This document shows, one piece after another, positions 24,850 through 36,064 of a DNA stretch of 64,000 nucleotides. The position numbers and the translations under genes are program-made. The DNA is taken from assembly GCA_009760855.2 (NCBI GenBank), contig WPIO01000001.1, positions 8,740,501-8,804,500 on the forward strand. Reading direction: 5' to 3'. The DNA is from Cristatella mucedo. Lineage: Eukaryota; Bryozoa; Phylactolaemata; Cristatellidae. Numbering within the stretch: the first letter of the stretch is position 1; every line of letters begins with the position of its first letter. The notes below the pieces were generated by a model. That model made no database searches, was not told the DNA's origin, and worked only from the letters and a program-made list of their open reading frames with translations.

Positions 24850-25990
24850 TAGCCACGAAAATAAAAAGAATTGCCTTTCGCTTTATGTTGATCGCTTATG
24901 CTACATTTTTAAAGCACAATTTGTAAAAGATCTTTTAAATGGATTTTAGTTGCTTGTAGTATAACCTCCCTTCTTCAAGCGGAAGTTTGCGTTTAATAAC
25001 CCCTGAAAACTTCGGCTGCCAAGCTGACTTTCTATTTATGCCATCCTTTCCTATAACAGTCATAATGACATACACAATTTGAACTTATAATAATGCATAA
25101 AAACACGCGCCGGTCGCCAAATCTAGCGGCTAGTTTGTCTATAATCAAAGAAAAATAGAAGTTCCAGTGGTGAGTGAATAATTAGGCACTCATGCAACTA
25201 TCTTCACTATACCTGTATATCTATTGCTGTTCTGGTTCGTCAGGTCAGTTTTGGGTCATTGCTTTGTACGAGCGTACGATTTTTAAAATAGAGCTATTCA
25301 TGCTGGTAGAGCGTAAGGTTAAACAGATAAGAATTAGTTAGGCTTGATTTGTATCATTCAAAGCAAGATATTTTAACTATACTGATTACATGAACAATGT
25401 GGTCCCACTCCAATTTGGACTCCGATATCGTTACTTGGGCTAGCTCGCTAAAAAATACTCAAAAGACTATTCGATGAATTTAGTTAATAAATACATACAG
25501 CAAAATAAATTAAAGTAAGGGTCTCAGTAATTTTAGTTTTGTAGATACAATTAGTAAAAGGTTCATTAAATATTGAAAAAAGGTAAATGTGGTATTATTC
25601 GAAGAAATAGTTGATATATTTAAATATGCCGATAAGGAAGTCTATGAATCTCCATTTGAAAACTCAGCAATCCATAAAGATGGTAGGATGGTAAGTTTGA
25701 AGATTCTCTGATCCCATCAGACTTCATCTCATTGGATAAAGAAAACTTAAGAAGATGTAATGAGTCAGCGAGACTGTCACAGAAGCAAGTACCATAAGCG
25801 TAGCAGTGTAAAATTTAAAAAAAAATATAATTGTCATGGCCGATCGCCATGACATATTGTCGAAGCACGCGACTGTCACATATGACTACATCTGTCTAGG
25901 ACTGCCAGAACAAACATTTCTATGGAAAACTTTAATAAGTATGGACTAGCTAAATGACCAGCTGCATTAAATTTGTAATGGCATATGAGC
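24850..25990. other. AT-rich sequence without recognised features
   Basis: No open frame of note, no repeat match. A palindromic word TCATGGCCGATCGCCATGA lies at about 25835-25853. Confidence 0.5.
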
Positions 25991-25994
25991 CTCG

Positions 25995-26105
25995 TTACTT
26001 ATTTTCGCCTGCTTGCAGCAATCAGTGAAGGAACGCCTGATGCAGGCTACAAACTCGTTATCTGCATAGTGAAGTGTAAGCACCTTGCCGCTGAGCCATA
26101 ACACA
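25995..26105 (-). mobile_element. SINE D remnant
   Basis: The words GCCTGATGCAGGCTACAAAC and AGTGTAAGCACCTTGCCGCT (with a minus-strand A-box-like GCGGCAAGGTGC) match the SINE D head inverted; the B box is damaged. Confidence 0.45.
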
Positions 26106-26109
26106 GATG

Positions 26110-27199
26110 TCAGTGAAAGGGATTATTCGCAAGAGTATTTGTATTCTAAGGGTCTATTGATCTCATGAGCAGCAGTTCTAGGAGGCCTGATATGCACCAC
26201 GCGGCTAAAATTTCTGCGTCAATTCATCTAGGGAGTAAAGTGCTAAGCCGAGACGCGTGAGAGAAATACGTCTTCTCTAGTTGATGGTTTCTTTCTTTCA
26301 GCCATATCTGTCACTTCGGAAAGCTACTGGCTTACATTCACGACGTAGCCAAGACTTTAGGAAACTTTGTCAGTCGTAACAAATTTTCATTCGGCCGTAG
26401 CATGATTGACTCCGGTGATCACATGATGATCGCCTCTACTTGTCGCTTCTTTCGGCCCTAGGCGGTTCCTCTAATTTTTTCTATATATTGTTGTAGGCAA
26501 TGAACTACATTGGCCAACGTGCAGATCGAAAGAGAACGCAAGCTGAACAGTACTCAAAACAGATATTACTCTGCTCTTGCAAGAGCTCTCTGCTTCTGAC
26601 ACAGGTAGCAATGCATTTTGTCTATTGGACCGACAGTGGGATCTCTCGAGACCAAGCGAAGCGTGACTTTTCTGCATGGGACTTACAAATAATTTTGTGA
26701 ATGATTAATGGCCAAAAAATACTACTATTCGTAGAGGCCTTAGGAATTTAAGGACGTGATAGCGCCTAGTCTACATGCTAATCATCCTCCTGCTGAGTTA
26801 AGTTTGGTTGTGTTGGGCTGGTTAAGCTATCTCTGAACGTTGGCTTATGCATATACCCAAGATTCTTGGCAGGAAGCCGCATCGACGAGTCTGCACATTG
26901 GCTGTATCCGCTCAAATTAGCAAGACAGACTCAGTCTGTATACAAAAGAGAATAAGAGATTCGAGTCACATTTATGCTTGATATTTGTTGTTATATTTCA
27001 GATAAGACAAGACAAGCGACGCTATTAAGTGCAGTAGGCATAAACAGTGGGAAAACAGTGATGCAAAATAACGAGTTCGCAGAAATGTTCGAAACAAGCT
27101 GAGAGCACGCACGACCTATGTTTGATTTGCAACGGCCAGAGTGAAACTTGTCAATGTTAGGAGGGTCGCCACTCAGAGTTTGATCGAGCTTGTCTCATC
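26110..27199. other. No recognised gene
   Basis: Region just downstream of Ly6 gene 2 on its coding strand; it probably contains that gene's 3' UTR and polyadenylation site, but no specific signal could be fixed. The frames at 26471-26700 overlap on both strands and have no motif. Confidence 0.4.
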
Positions 27200-27408
27200 T
27201 CAGTACATTCCAGCCAAAAGTATTAATGACGACGACAAAGCCGCAGCCGCAGTGGGCCAGACTCTCTTGCGCTCAAAAGCTCCGTTGCATAGGTTGCCGG
27301 AACAGTGGCACTGGAACATCGTCGTCCCTCTAAACCTAACTTTTTTGCAGTTGTCCTTTCCTCCACTAAGCATTGCTCCGAGCACGTGGGTGCTGCATTC
27401 TCGAACCA
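27200..27408 (-). CDS. Ly6 gene 2, second LU exon with GPI-type tail
   Basis: The acceptor is TTAATTACAG|TG at 27409/27408. With the donor G of the exon at 33450 it makes a valine codon, giving Val-Val-Arg-Glu-Cys, the usual second-exon opening. Later come Asp-Asn-Cys-Lys-Lys, Phe-Gln-Cys-His-Cys and Gly-Asn-Leu-Cys-Asn-Gly-Ala. After Phe-Glu-Arg-Lys-Arg there is an Ala/Ser/Leu/Ile-rich hydrophobic end, as in GPI-anchored proteins. The stop is at 27202-27200. Confidence 0.85.
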
Positions 27409-30400
27409 CTGTAATTAAAGACCGGGCTACAAGTTTAGTCATTCGTGAAGCAGACGAATCTTGGCTGTACTCTATTGATGCCAACAAAATCTTCTGCAAC
27501 GTAACTAGGCATTAAGCATAAGCATGCTCAATTCGAGCCACACTAGTCCTAATCGATGTTACCGGATGTTGATGCTTACCACCATATTTACATGGACTAT
27601 GATTTTCGCATTCATGAATGTCTGCACACTATCTATGATGAGATTCGCGCTTGAATTTAAGCCCATCCACAGGATTCTCGAGATTCATTATCCTGGTGAT
27701 AGGTTCAAGTCCAGCAGTGGCTAACTCTACTTTACTGACTGAATGCTGCGATGAAAAATCTCGTTGGGATCTTTTGCTGTTAGAAAAATAGGCTTTTTAA
27801 TCAGCTGAGCTTACTATTTTTATCGCACGTGTTCACGTGCAACCTTAAGTAATAAATACTTAAGAGAAAAGTTTTGCAATTGTAGTTATAAAGTTATCCG
27901 TCAAGCAAATGCATGCGTCATATGTAGTGGCCGTTCCAGCTTAAAAAGCCACATAAAAGACTCACACAAAAGTCACATACAATCTTCTTGCCTAAAGCAT
28001 CCCCAAAATATGTAAATCCGTTCTATTTAAACAGTTGATTTACTCAATTGACGCGTCTAAGTATAATGAGTACTGTAACTGCAGCTTCACAGTTGTAGAG
28101 CTCCTTGGGAAATCAGTCATGTATTTTAGATAGCCTGCAATGCAGGAAACAGAATAATAGGCCAGCTTCTCTAATTCACCGAAGATTTCTCTTTCTTGGC
28201 CTTTCCGTACTCGCATCCTGACCAGCTGCGTGCGTGCTGACGAAATATTCTCGCTAAACCACACTCATTAAGCCATAGTCTGATTTGATCCCAGACTGTC
28301 GTGATGAGCCCTTGAGACTCTCTAAAATACAGCTTCTATAAAGTGCGTAGAAATAGATTTGGTTCTCTGAGGGTGCTATACCTGTGCATTAATAGTATTA
28401 TTATTAAAAATTCTGCTAGAGGCTACAGATCCCCGCCAGAAAGATAGCCATCAAGGCGATACGATGTGGTGCATTTTCTGGAATAACTTTTTGATTCCTC
28501 TCACGGAACAGAAAGCTGAAGGTTCAGATAGCTCGGCTGATATTAAAACGTCTCCACGCGCTATATTTTATTCCCATGCTGCGACCACCCTCGATGAATT
28601 CATCCTTTCGTTTTCTCTCAGCAGGCTTCCCAACTCCGCCTCACTACAGCTAATACTTCTATTGACATCTGCAAAATTCCGATCCCTTAAACAAAAAAAC
28701 TATATCAAAACATTTGTAATCCACCTTAATGAACATGTTTTGAGCTGGCTATGCCTCAAAATAATCACAAGAAATAAGTTACTTGCTAGGCCGCATCTAC
28801 ATATACAGCTGAGACAGAATGGTCAGAACGATGCACCCTGATGCACTCGCAAAGTGAGTATATGAATGAACGAACATCTGAGGAGCAACCTGCAATAGTA
28901 ATTCGATGTGCTAATGAATGACCGAGTAGAAAATACAGAGATAAAATGAAAAAAGCAAAAGCATAAACAATAGCAACCTGCTACTCATAAAAGGTAAGAG
29001 TATAGAAAACTACCATACACTCATTTAGTTAAAGAGTGATTAAACATGAAAGGCAAGAGCATAGCATCCACTCACACTCACGGAGTGAGTGAATAAATGA
29101 ACTTGACTTTACGTAGCAAAAAAATCTCAGGACAAGCATTAAGGAATGCACCTTTTTTTTAGTACGAAGTCAGTGACCACTCCTTGTACTTGTGAGCCAT
29201 ATGGATGACTACCATCACGATAAAAAATATCCTGCTTAATGCAGTGCCTTTGGCTATCCCAAGCGCTCCGTTAAACGATCAAGACTGCTGCGCGTTTTTG
29301 ATCAAGTTCGTTGAACAAGCAAATATTCTTTGTAGACAATGTGGAAAATAGTTATTTTTGACGCCGATTTTGATTCTTTCTATAAGTGTGTGCACGCAGG
29401 GCTACACATATGCATAACTGTCTGAAACTTCAGAGCAGGGCTAGTAATAAGTGGCTTCTTGGCAGGTCAGGCCTTCGTAGCGAACTACGCGCCTAGGCTT
29501 CTGTTGATAACGCATTCTGTAACCTTCTGAAGCCTTTAATTCAAACAGCATAAGGAAAACAAGAGTTTCAGCTGGCGAGCGAGCGAAGTTAGCTATGAGC
29601 AGCGAATGACGGCTTAAAAGACATGAAGAACGGCTGAGTAAACAACCGAGTGAGGATCAGCTGAGATCGGATGGCTCCTTTGCTTAATGTTAGCGAAAGT
29701 GAGCTCCTTAGCACATTCTGAGCATAAGATACGATTTCTGAATGCAGGTTCGCTACTTGTGTTTGTCTTTCGATGACGGCTGACCCAAGATGGCGAGGAT
29801 AGCTGAGGCTATCGAGGGTTCTGCAACTATGAGGAGCTATTGAGCTGTGGATCGCGTAGGTCAGAGTACGAGTTTAATTCGAGCCGTGTAGATCATTCAG
29901 AGTACGATTTTAGTCTTTCTCAGTGAGCCGTGTCGGTCAGAGTACAAATTTACTATGCATCTTTCGATTCATCGTGTACCATTGAGGTTCAATTTCAATC
30001 AAGACGAGAGTCAAATGATTCGCATCTGGATGTTTTTTTAGGAGGTACCACCCGAGTGCGTGCTAGCACCTCGGTGCCCCCAAGCCGAAACGTGATCAGC
30101 TTGAAAAAAAATGATCTTTTGTGGGTCATACGTAATTCTAAGTCTCATATATATTTATAACTAAGAAGCTTGGATTAGTTGCTGAAACACTTACGTAAGT
30201 GTATGCTTTAAAGCAGCTAGATGATGGTAGAACGAGAGCGCCCAGCGGCTAAGGCCACAAAAAAGTGAGACCGGCAATAATCGATACAAGACCATGTTTC
30301 CAGCCAACGGCGTTTGATCGTGGTTACTAAAGCATCAAAGAAAACAGAAAACGCCAGTTTTCTTCGGGCTCCTCTTCGAAGGAGCCGCAGGGCGGCGCTG

Positions 30401-33400
30401 GCTGTCGCATCCCCACGGCAGCTTCGTCTGTCAGCGAACGCCTGACGCCAGCCCATGACGTCAGCTAGCCCAAGGCCTGCCCTGTTTGCTTAGGTTGGCC
30501 GAGCACCGTTCTTTGTGCAATTTTTGTCTGGTCTGCCTGGGTGTGGCTGCCGACGACTTTCAGCGGTGCTGAGTGCCTCGGCCAGTCGTCGGTTTGAAAA
30601 GATAAAAACATTTACATGTTTTTTGCTGTCTTCTTATTGAGAGCGTCGATTCTGGTTATTGGGTTTTAATGAGAAACTCACATTCTGAAGACAGCGTCTC
30701 ATGGCAGTGTAGCGAGCAGAATGGCTCCTGTTGCTACTAGTCAGTGCGCAAAGTTCACGACAACGCTTTACGTCAACTGCAAGCGTCATTACACGGTCGG
30801 GAAGACATGCCTGTGAGAGCTACACAAGTCTATATGCGTTTCAGCTTGATGAAAGTGAATAGACTCCACTATGGAGCTGATGTGCTCATCTAGTGAAAGG
30901 TTCTGTCGGAATAGTTTGGATAATGTAGAAACGCCAAGTTTGAAACTAACCCAAACAAGTTCGAGTGTGACTCGACATTAAAATGGTGTCAGTCCAGAAG
31001 CAACACGTTGTGTTCGGGCATGTTATGCCACAGAACGATGAGCATATTAAGATCTCTTTCGGGTTTCTATTAATCATTAAGACAGGATTGCAACCAGGAT
31101 ATTATAATTCGGGGGTTAAATTTCAACCCTGAAAGGTTTGTTCAAGTCAAGATCCGCTCATGGAATTCCTTCCGCTAAGGCTCTGAAGACCTTTTTAGAG
31201 ACTTTTACTCCTCTCTTTTGGAGAACCTGAAGTTCAGTTTCCGGGGCACTGCCAGAAAGCCTCGTCAGGACAGTCAGTATAAATATGTATCTGCAAATAC
31301 GTACGTCCTTCGAGTTGGAGGGCTTGACATGGCTTGTCTTCGGCAACAGAGCAGAGAGCCACTTCTTTCAAAATGTCTAGAGGTGGACCGTGAGTATGCA
31401 CGCCTAAAACTCACTATAAAAGCCACCTTGTGGTCTCAGCTACACAAAAAGGAAGAGGGAAATTGCTTGAGGAAAAAGCACCCTGATAAAGCGCTCGGAA
31501 GGCGCAAGTAGAATAAGCCCAGTGGACCCTTTGTTGGAGGCAGGTTGCTATGGGTGGGGGCTATACGAGTTTTGGGAGCTAAAGTAAAAGGTTGCAAGGT
31601 GGCGTTCCTGCGGGGCGACTAGATTCCAGTTGTCCAAGCGTGACCTAAAGTCACAACCTAAGCTATGCTGCCTTCGGGCAGGAGCCTTCAACTGTAAAAC
31701 CAGAATTTAGGAGGCCGTGCTTTCTCAGAGTTATGATATCTTTAATTGAATGACGACAAAACTAAATAAATAATTATGTTCAAACTTCGCGACAATCAGA
31801 AACCGGGACGTCTAACTCTTCTATCAGGCTTGGCAAACGTACCTGCTCTAGCCACCGCACGAATCTCGTCTCCTTCACAAAAGGACCTCTCTTTATAATG
31901 TAATGTAATGTATCTCCGTCAGTAACTCCACAAAGTCATAAAGACCATGTGGGTGTTACGCAGGAGAGTTTTATATAGCGCACTCACAGCCTAAGCGGCT
32001 TTCGGTACGCATTCGGTAGCCAACAGACTTCGTCTCACGCAACAAAGAGAAAGTGGGAAGCATAGCAAAGTTAGGAGAGCAGTTCAGGTAGTGAGTAGCA
32101 TAGAAGTAGCAGTTCAGGACCGCTGAAAAAGATGTGCCATAGTCGGCAGTTGGAGAGTAGATGTCGTTGCGTAAGAATCTATAGATGACCACTTCAGTTC
32201 CACATTATTTTTCCTACGGTAATCGAGTAATATTACGTTAAATCGAACACTCTTAGATTAGGATAACACAGCCAATATGGTCCTTGAGTTTGTCACATCC
32301 CATCTGGACTTATGTGACTCACCACTAGTAGGTCAGCGGCATGTGCAATGAGATACCACCTGCTGGTGCAAAATTCTGCAACAAGGTTTTTCAGTAGTAC
32401 ACGTCAAAGTTAGCACATTGTAGTACTTCCGGTAAACCTTTACTGATTTCCCATCAACCACCATGGCGACTTTAAGGTTTTGCCATTCACCTTTAGGTCT
32501 CTTCATTCTCATGCTACAGCCTGTGTTACTAGAATACTTCACAATGAGGCCTCTCATTGCAACACCAGCTCAACTGAGTAGTCGTTTTATTGTGCTTCTA
32601 GCTAAACGCAAATCCTTTGAAGACCGTGTCTTTAGTTCCATTGCTCTCAAAGCCTGGACTTATCTCTACCAATAGGCATAACGTCATTTCAGGAATTGAA
32701 AACATTTACAAAGTAGCTACAAAACTATCAGTTTGTCAAGGCCCTTTCTCTGTCTGTGTACATTTTCTTGTATGTGCTAGTGCATTCTGACATTGTAAAT
32801 ATATGACTAACCAGCAATTTAAAGGCTTTTTTGCACCATATTGAAATTTTTTCCTACTATATTTATTCTCTATTACGGTGCTATACAATTTTTTTAACGG
32901 CCCATTATTAGTCTCACTTTTGGCTATGGTGTAATATTCAGTATATCAGTAGATAATTTTGACATTAATCCGTGATATTAATCAATTATATTGTTCTGCG
33001 ATTATCTTGGCTAAATTCACGAGATGACTGTGCTGGCCGGAGAGAAGTTCGTAAGGAATTAGGATCATGACAATGCAGCTGTATGCAACAATTGTTCATT
33101 GGCGATGTGCACAGTTTAAGCTACTTGGATATCTGCTCAGCTCCAAATGAGAATAATATAAGGAATCATGTGCGATGGCTGGGAGCAGGAATAAAAATAT
33201 CCATAACAGAGCTGCACCTATATAGAGACACCGATCGCCACAGGCTATTGGCTCATCGGTAAGGTGCTCGCACTTCAATTCCAGACTTCAGCGAGACTTG
33301 CAGCTTGGTTAGAGACAGTCTGACCTCGCCCTTTCAGATGGACCCAAAGGGGCTTGAGTCCTACCCCACCCAAGTGGTTACCAACGGCCTTGAATCCAAA

Positions 33401-33611
33401 ACACTTACTGGCAACTCTAAAAGTAGCAGTACATTTAAAAGATGCTTACCATAATTGTAACCCGTCGATTCTTTAAACTGCCCTTTTGTGCATCCGTCTG
33501 ATACCGACGGGCAAACCTTTTGCTCAGCCTCGTTAAAATCATCTTTGCATACTCCTGAGGCACCGATGGAGCCACAAGTGTAACAATTCAAGGTAAGTGC
33601 CGGTAACGCGC
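27200..33611 (-). CDS. Ly6/uPAR (LU domain) GPI-type surface protein, gene 2, 5' incomplete
   Basis: Two LU exons join as 33611-33450 plus 27408-27200, across a 6,041-bp GT-AG intron in phase 1. Together they give ten cysteines in LU order: Asn-Cys-Tyr-Thr-Cys, Gly-Val-Cys-Lys-Asp-Asp-Phe, Lys-Val-Cys, Gly-Cys, Arg-Glu-Cys, Asn-Cys, Gln-Cys-His-Cys and Asn-Leu-Cys-Asn-Gly-Ala, then a hydrophobic GPI-like tail. Layout, phases and strand match gene 1 about 20 kb away, so the two are probably tandem duplicates, although their sequences differ widely. The signal-peptide exon should lie above 33611 with a phase-1 donor; none was identified. The intron holds LINE A and B fragments on both strands. 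Confidence 0.75.
28330..28410 (+). repeat. LINE family A 3' tail remnant
   Basis: AAGTGCGTAGAAATAGATTT, GGTTCTCTGAGGGTGCTATA and ATTATTATT in this order give the conserved hairpin and tail with no coding part. It lies in the intron of Ly6 gene 2. Confidence 0.65.
28411..29750. other. Intronic sequence of Ly6 gene 2 without recognised repeats
   Basis: The plus frame 28464-28841 has no known motif. Several GAGTGAGTGAATGAA-like words around 28850-29110 form an irregular short-repeat patch. Confidence 0.35.
29750..30600. promoter_or_regulatory. Possible regulatory patch with YY1-like and CRE sites
   Basis: CCAAGATGGCGAGG at 29784 resembles a YY1 site; a perfect CRE, TGACGTCA, lies at 30456-30463; and the stretch 30340-30560 is richer in G+C than its surroundings. 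This could be an alternative promoter or enhancer in the Ly6 gene 2 intron, or a remnant of a mobile element. No transcript start can be assigned. Confidence 0.25.
31730..31895 (+). mobile_element. LINE ORF2 fragment, degraded
   Basis: TTGAATGACGACAAAACTAA matches the Leu-Asn-Asp-Asp-Lys-Thr region of the LINE thumb; the following bases to about 31885 align loosely with family B (compare 5275-5450). Frames are broken. Confidence 0.5.
31896..32190 (-). mobile_element. LINE family B 3' end
   Basis: The minus-strand coding end is very close to the intact copy at 5950-6114 (Tyr-Ser-Pro-Thr-Ala-Asp-Tyr-Gly-Thr-Ser-Phe-Ser, Thr-Lys-Ser-Val-Gly-Tyr-Arg-Met-Arg-Thr-Glu-Ser), followed by the 3' UTR and an ATTACATTACATT tail at 31899-31911. 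It is 5'-truncated near 32190. The few differences from the copy at 5186-6205 suggest recent activity. Confidence 0.9.
32270..32910 (+). mobile_element. LINE family A fragment, diverged
   Basis: The words TTTGTCACATCCCATCTGGA, GCTGGTGCAAAATTCTGCAA, TTTAGGTCTCTTCATTCTCA and AAATCCTTTGAAGACCGTGT match the family A coding end; the 3' UTR is poorly preserved and ends near TTACGGTGCTATACAATTTT. Confidence 0.65.
33450..33611 (-). CDS. Ly6 gene 2, first LU exon
   Basis: The acceptor is AAATTTGCAG|GC at 33612/33611 and the donor is TATG|GTAAGC at 33450/33449, phase 1 at both ends. The 54 codons hold Leu-Asn-Cys-Tyr-Thr-Cys-Gly-Ser, Val-Cys-Lys-Asp-Asp-Phe, Val-Cys-Pro and Gly-Cys-Thr-Lys-Gly. The Cys-Tyr-x-Cys opening and the Lys-Asp-Asp-Phe element, standing where gene 1 has Asp-Asp-Pro-Phe, are typical of the first LU exon. 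The upstream open codons include a short hydrophobic stretch only. Confidence 0.85.
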
Positions 33612-33949
33612 CTGCAAATTTAATACAGTTCACCATAGAAAGATCGCTAAGATCGCATAAGAAAGATCGCTAGCTCCTAGACAAGACTTGCAAAACCTGC
33701 CACTCACTATGAAGCAATTGCAAGCGAGACGAGTCTCTTTCTATGGACGTACTGGGGCAATCTTTCTACGCTACGTCTAGGCTTGAAATGAAGCAGGTTA
33801 AATGATTAGGGATTTTGTTAACTGTTGCAGCTCGAGTAATCACGGAAAACGCAATATACACATGGATGAAAAAAATAATACAATGAAAGTTATTAGCTCA
33901 TTCTATATGTTATTGAATCATGGTATGCCACAAACTGAGTCGATAATTA

Positions 33950-34335
33950 TAGGCTCCAAGCTATTAGAGGGTGCGAGCAAAGGGCAGGTCTCCCAATGAT
34001 TTAGTGTTGGTTAGAGGCCCAGATTAATGGCATGAGTTAGATGATTGAGTGGTGATACGATGAGAAGTCTGATTGGGCAGTTTTTCCTACAGGTAGAGTA
34101 CACTAAGAGAATTGAGGAACATGCTTTTAAAAGTGAGTGGTGCAACCTTAAAGTTGATATTCAGCTCGATGGGTGCTAGTGCAGACCCATGAGAAGTGTC
34201 TTGCTTCGACATTTGCAACATTCATGACAGACAGCCCTCTCAGCAGAGGCTTGCACAAGCTGTAATCGTCCTCTCAAATTTGTAAAAGCTGCAAGTAGCG
34301 AGTTACAGGAGTCTAGACGGCGTGTCACAAATAGA
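33950..34335 (-). mobile_element. LINE family A fragment, strongly eroded
   Basis: The minus-strand order of GCTCCCAATC-like, CTTAAAGTTG and TTGTGACACGCCGTCTAGAC words matches the antisense of the family A coding end seen at 48420-48790. The 3' UTR is absent. Confidence 0.5.
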
Positions 34336-34375
34336 TGATCAGCTCGACCGACCGACAGCTCTGCACGTGTTCTGC

Positions 34376-34778
34376 TGTCAGACTGGGTATCGCGACCAAG
34401 CTAGTCTCATTGCTCCAACACCAAGCACTTTATTCAGAAACCATGCCGGCCGAGCCCAGTCTAGGCACTCTGGATGGCTGCCGGCATCTAGGGATCTAGC
34501 CCTCTCCCTCCTCCCTCCGTCTCTGTCCTCCAATGGTAATTCTCCAGCAGCCATTGTATTCCGTGCATTCACTGCTTTTGCACTGTTTCCGAACCCACCC
34601 GACAGCTGCTGCCATTTTGTGGTAGATGGATATTCCCAAAGATGACACTAATGCATAGATTTGTGCCGGACTGCCAAGTCATCCTCAGAGAGCCATCGTC
34701 CGCTCGAGAGGCTGCGGCTGCTTAGGCAGTCTGAGCCCTCGTAGGGCCTCCATCCACTGCTCCGGTCAGTTCCTAACA
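34376..34778 (-). repeat. LTR-like direct repeat, copy 1 (3' side on minus strand)
   Basis: About 400 bp alignable along most of its length with 35388-35800 in the same orientation. The ends are TGTCAG and CTAACA on the plus strand (TGTTAG to CTGACA on the minus). On the minus strand AATAAAGTGCTTGG stands close to the 3' end, as the R region of an LTR would show. Confidence 0.65.
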
Positions 34779-35387
34779 CAGGGTGATGATTGCTCCTGGT
34801 TCAGCCCGACCACTGGCTCGGCTTCTTTTGCCTCCCTCATTCCTGGCTCCGTGTAAATTCTTTCTCATCTCCGTCTCTCCCGTCACCTCCGTTCTCAGCC
34901 GCTCCGAAAGAGATCCTTCACTAACCAAGCCCCTCTCGGGGTCAAGGCCTACTCCACTGTTTTGGCCATGCTCTTGAGTGGCTGGGCCACATGCTGCTCC
35001 TCAAGCCTGGCTTTGCTCGACCCTGGTAATGCCACCGCCAAGCTACTCAGAAGCGACTACTTCCACTCTTCTCGTCTCCACTCAAGGTCCTCTCATTGCT
35101 GTCGCTCCTCTGCCTCCCGTCGCTGCTCCTACTCATTGCGTTGCTGTCGCTCCTTCACCAATAGCTGCTCCAGCTGCTTGCATTGTTGTCGCTCCTCCAG
35201 TCATTGCTGCAGGCCCCTTGAAGCTCCACAGAAGAATTATCTTCAACGGTGCTAGCCATTTCCTGGTAGTTCCAACCAGAGCACGCTGGCATGCACCGCC
35301 CTTGCCAAGCCTGTACTTACTGTACGTGCTGATCCCGATGGAGATGCCGTCCTAGATCCCACCGCTGAGCCACTGAATGTGACAGCC
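34779..35387 (-). mobile_element. Short internal region between LTR-like repeats
   Basis: Only about 610 bp lie between the repeats, so any gag-pol is gone. The plus strand holds an Ala/Pro-rich open frame (34978-35355) over imperfect units of about 45 bp near 35093-35215, rich in TGTCGCTCC and GCTGCTCC. No clear polypurine tract precedes the 3' repeat on the minus strand. The sequence TGGCTCAGCGGTGGG at about 35374-35360 (minus) could be a primer-binding site, unproven. Confidence 0.45.
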
Positions 35388-35800
35388 TGTCGTAGGGCAG
35401 GAAAGTGCGACCAAGCAACAAGTCTCCTGGCTCCAACACCGAGCACTTTATTCTGAAACCACGCCTGCCAAGCCCAGTTGACTTACTCTAGACCGCTGCC
35501 AGCGTCGAGGTATCTAGCCCTCTCCCTCCTTCTATTTCCTCCCATCTCTACTTCCCCGGCAGTTCTTATATTCCATGAGTACATTTTTTTTGCACTGTCG
35601 CGCCATCGTTCGTTCCCAACCCTCCCGACAGCTGACGGCAGTTTGTGGTAGGTAGATGGATGTCCCCACAGATGCTGCCGATGCATGGATTTGTGCCCGA
35701 CTGCCGGGAGCCATTTCCTGCCCCTCGACAGCTCGAGAGCTTGCTATGGCAGTCTGAGCCCTCGTAGAGCCTCCACTGCCCAGTGCTCGCGGGCTCATGA
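35388..35800 (-). repeat. LTR-like direct repeat, copy 2 (5' side on minus strand)
   Basis: Partner of 34376-34778. The minus strand carries GGAATATAAGAAC (TATA-like, near 35575) and, about 120 bp further on, AATAAAGTGCTCGG (near 35445). A TATA box before a polyadenylation signal fits a U3-R-U5 arrangement. The right boundary is unclear within about 20 bp, and no target-site duplication was recognised. Confidence 0.6.
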
Positions 35801-35914
35801 ATCTTAGGCTCCATCATAATGAGCTATCCTTATCTAAGGTGACCACCATTTTGTATTGATAGAGACAGCATTTACTTCGCAGTAATTCGTAACACAGTTT
35901 CGCTAATTTTAGCT

Positions 35915-36060
35915 GGTTCAACAGCCTTATTTGCATGGCGGTGTAAGAGCATTAGCGGCTGTCACCATCGCTTGCAGTCGGCAATAAATGATCCCATACC
36001 GCAAGTTTCGAACCCACGACCTCGGTCATAAAAAAAACGACCAACTGATCTACTGGCTAT
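35915..36060 (-). mobile_element. SINE D
   Basis: On the minus strand: a head with the damaged B box GGTTCGAAACT (36014-36004) after ACCGAGGTCGTG, then the body with ATTGCCGACTGCAAGCGATG and CCGCTAATGCTCTTACACCG, ending near CAACAG. It lies next to the LTR-like repeat. Confidence 0.65.
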
Positions 36061-36064
36061 CATT

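Noticed and set aside
33096-33278. Minus frame with a hydrophobic stretch, considered as a signal exon
   Set aside because: It lies inside the intron between the two LU exons of gene 2, downstream of the first LU exon, so it cannot supply that gene's signal peptide.
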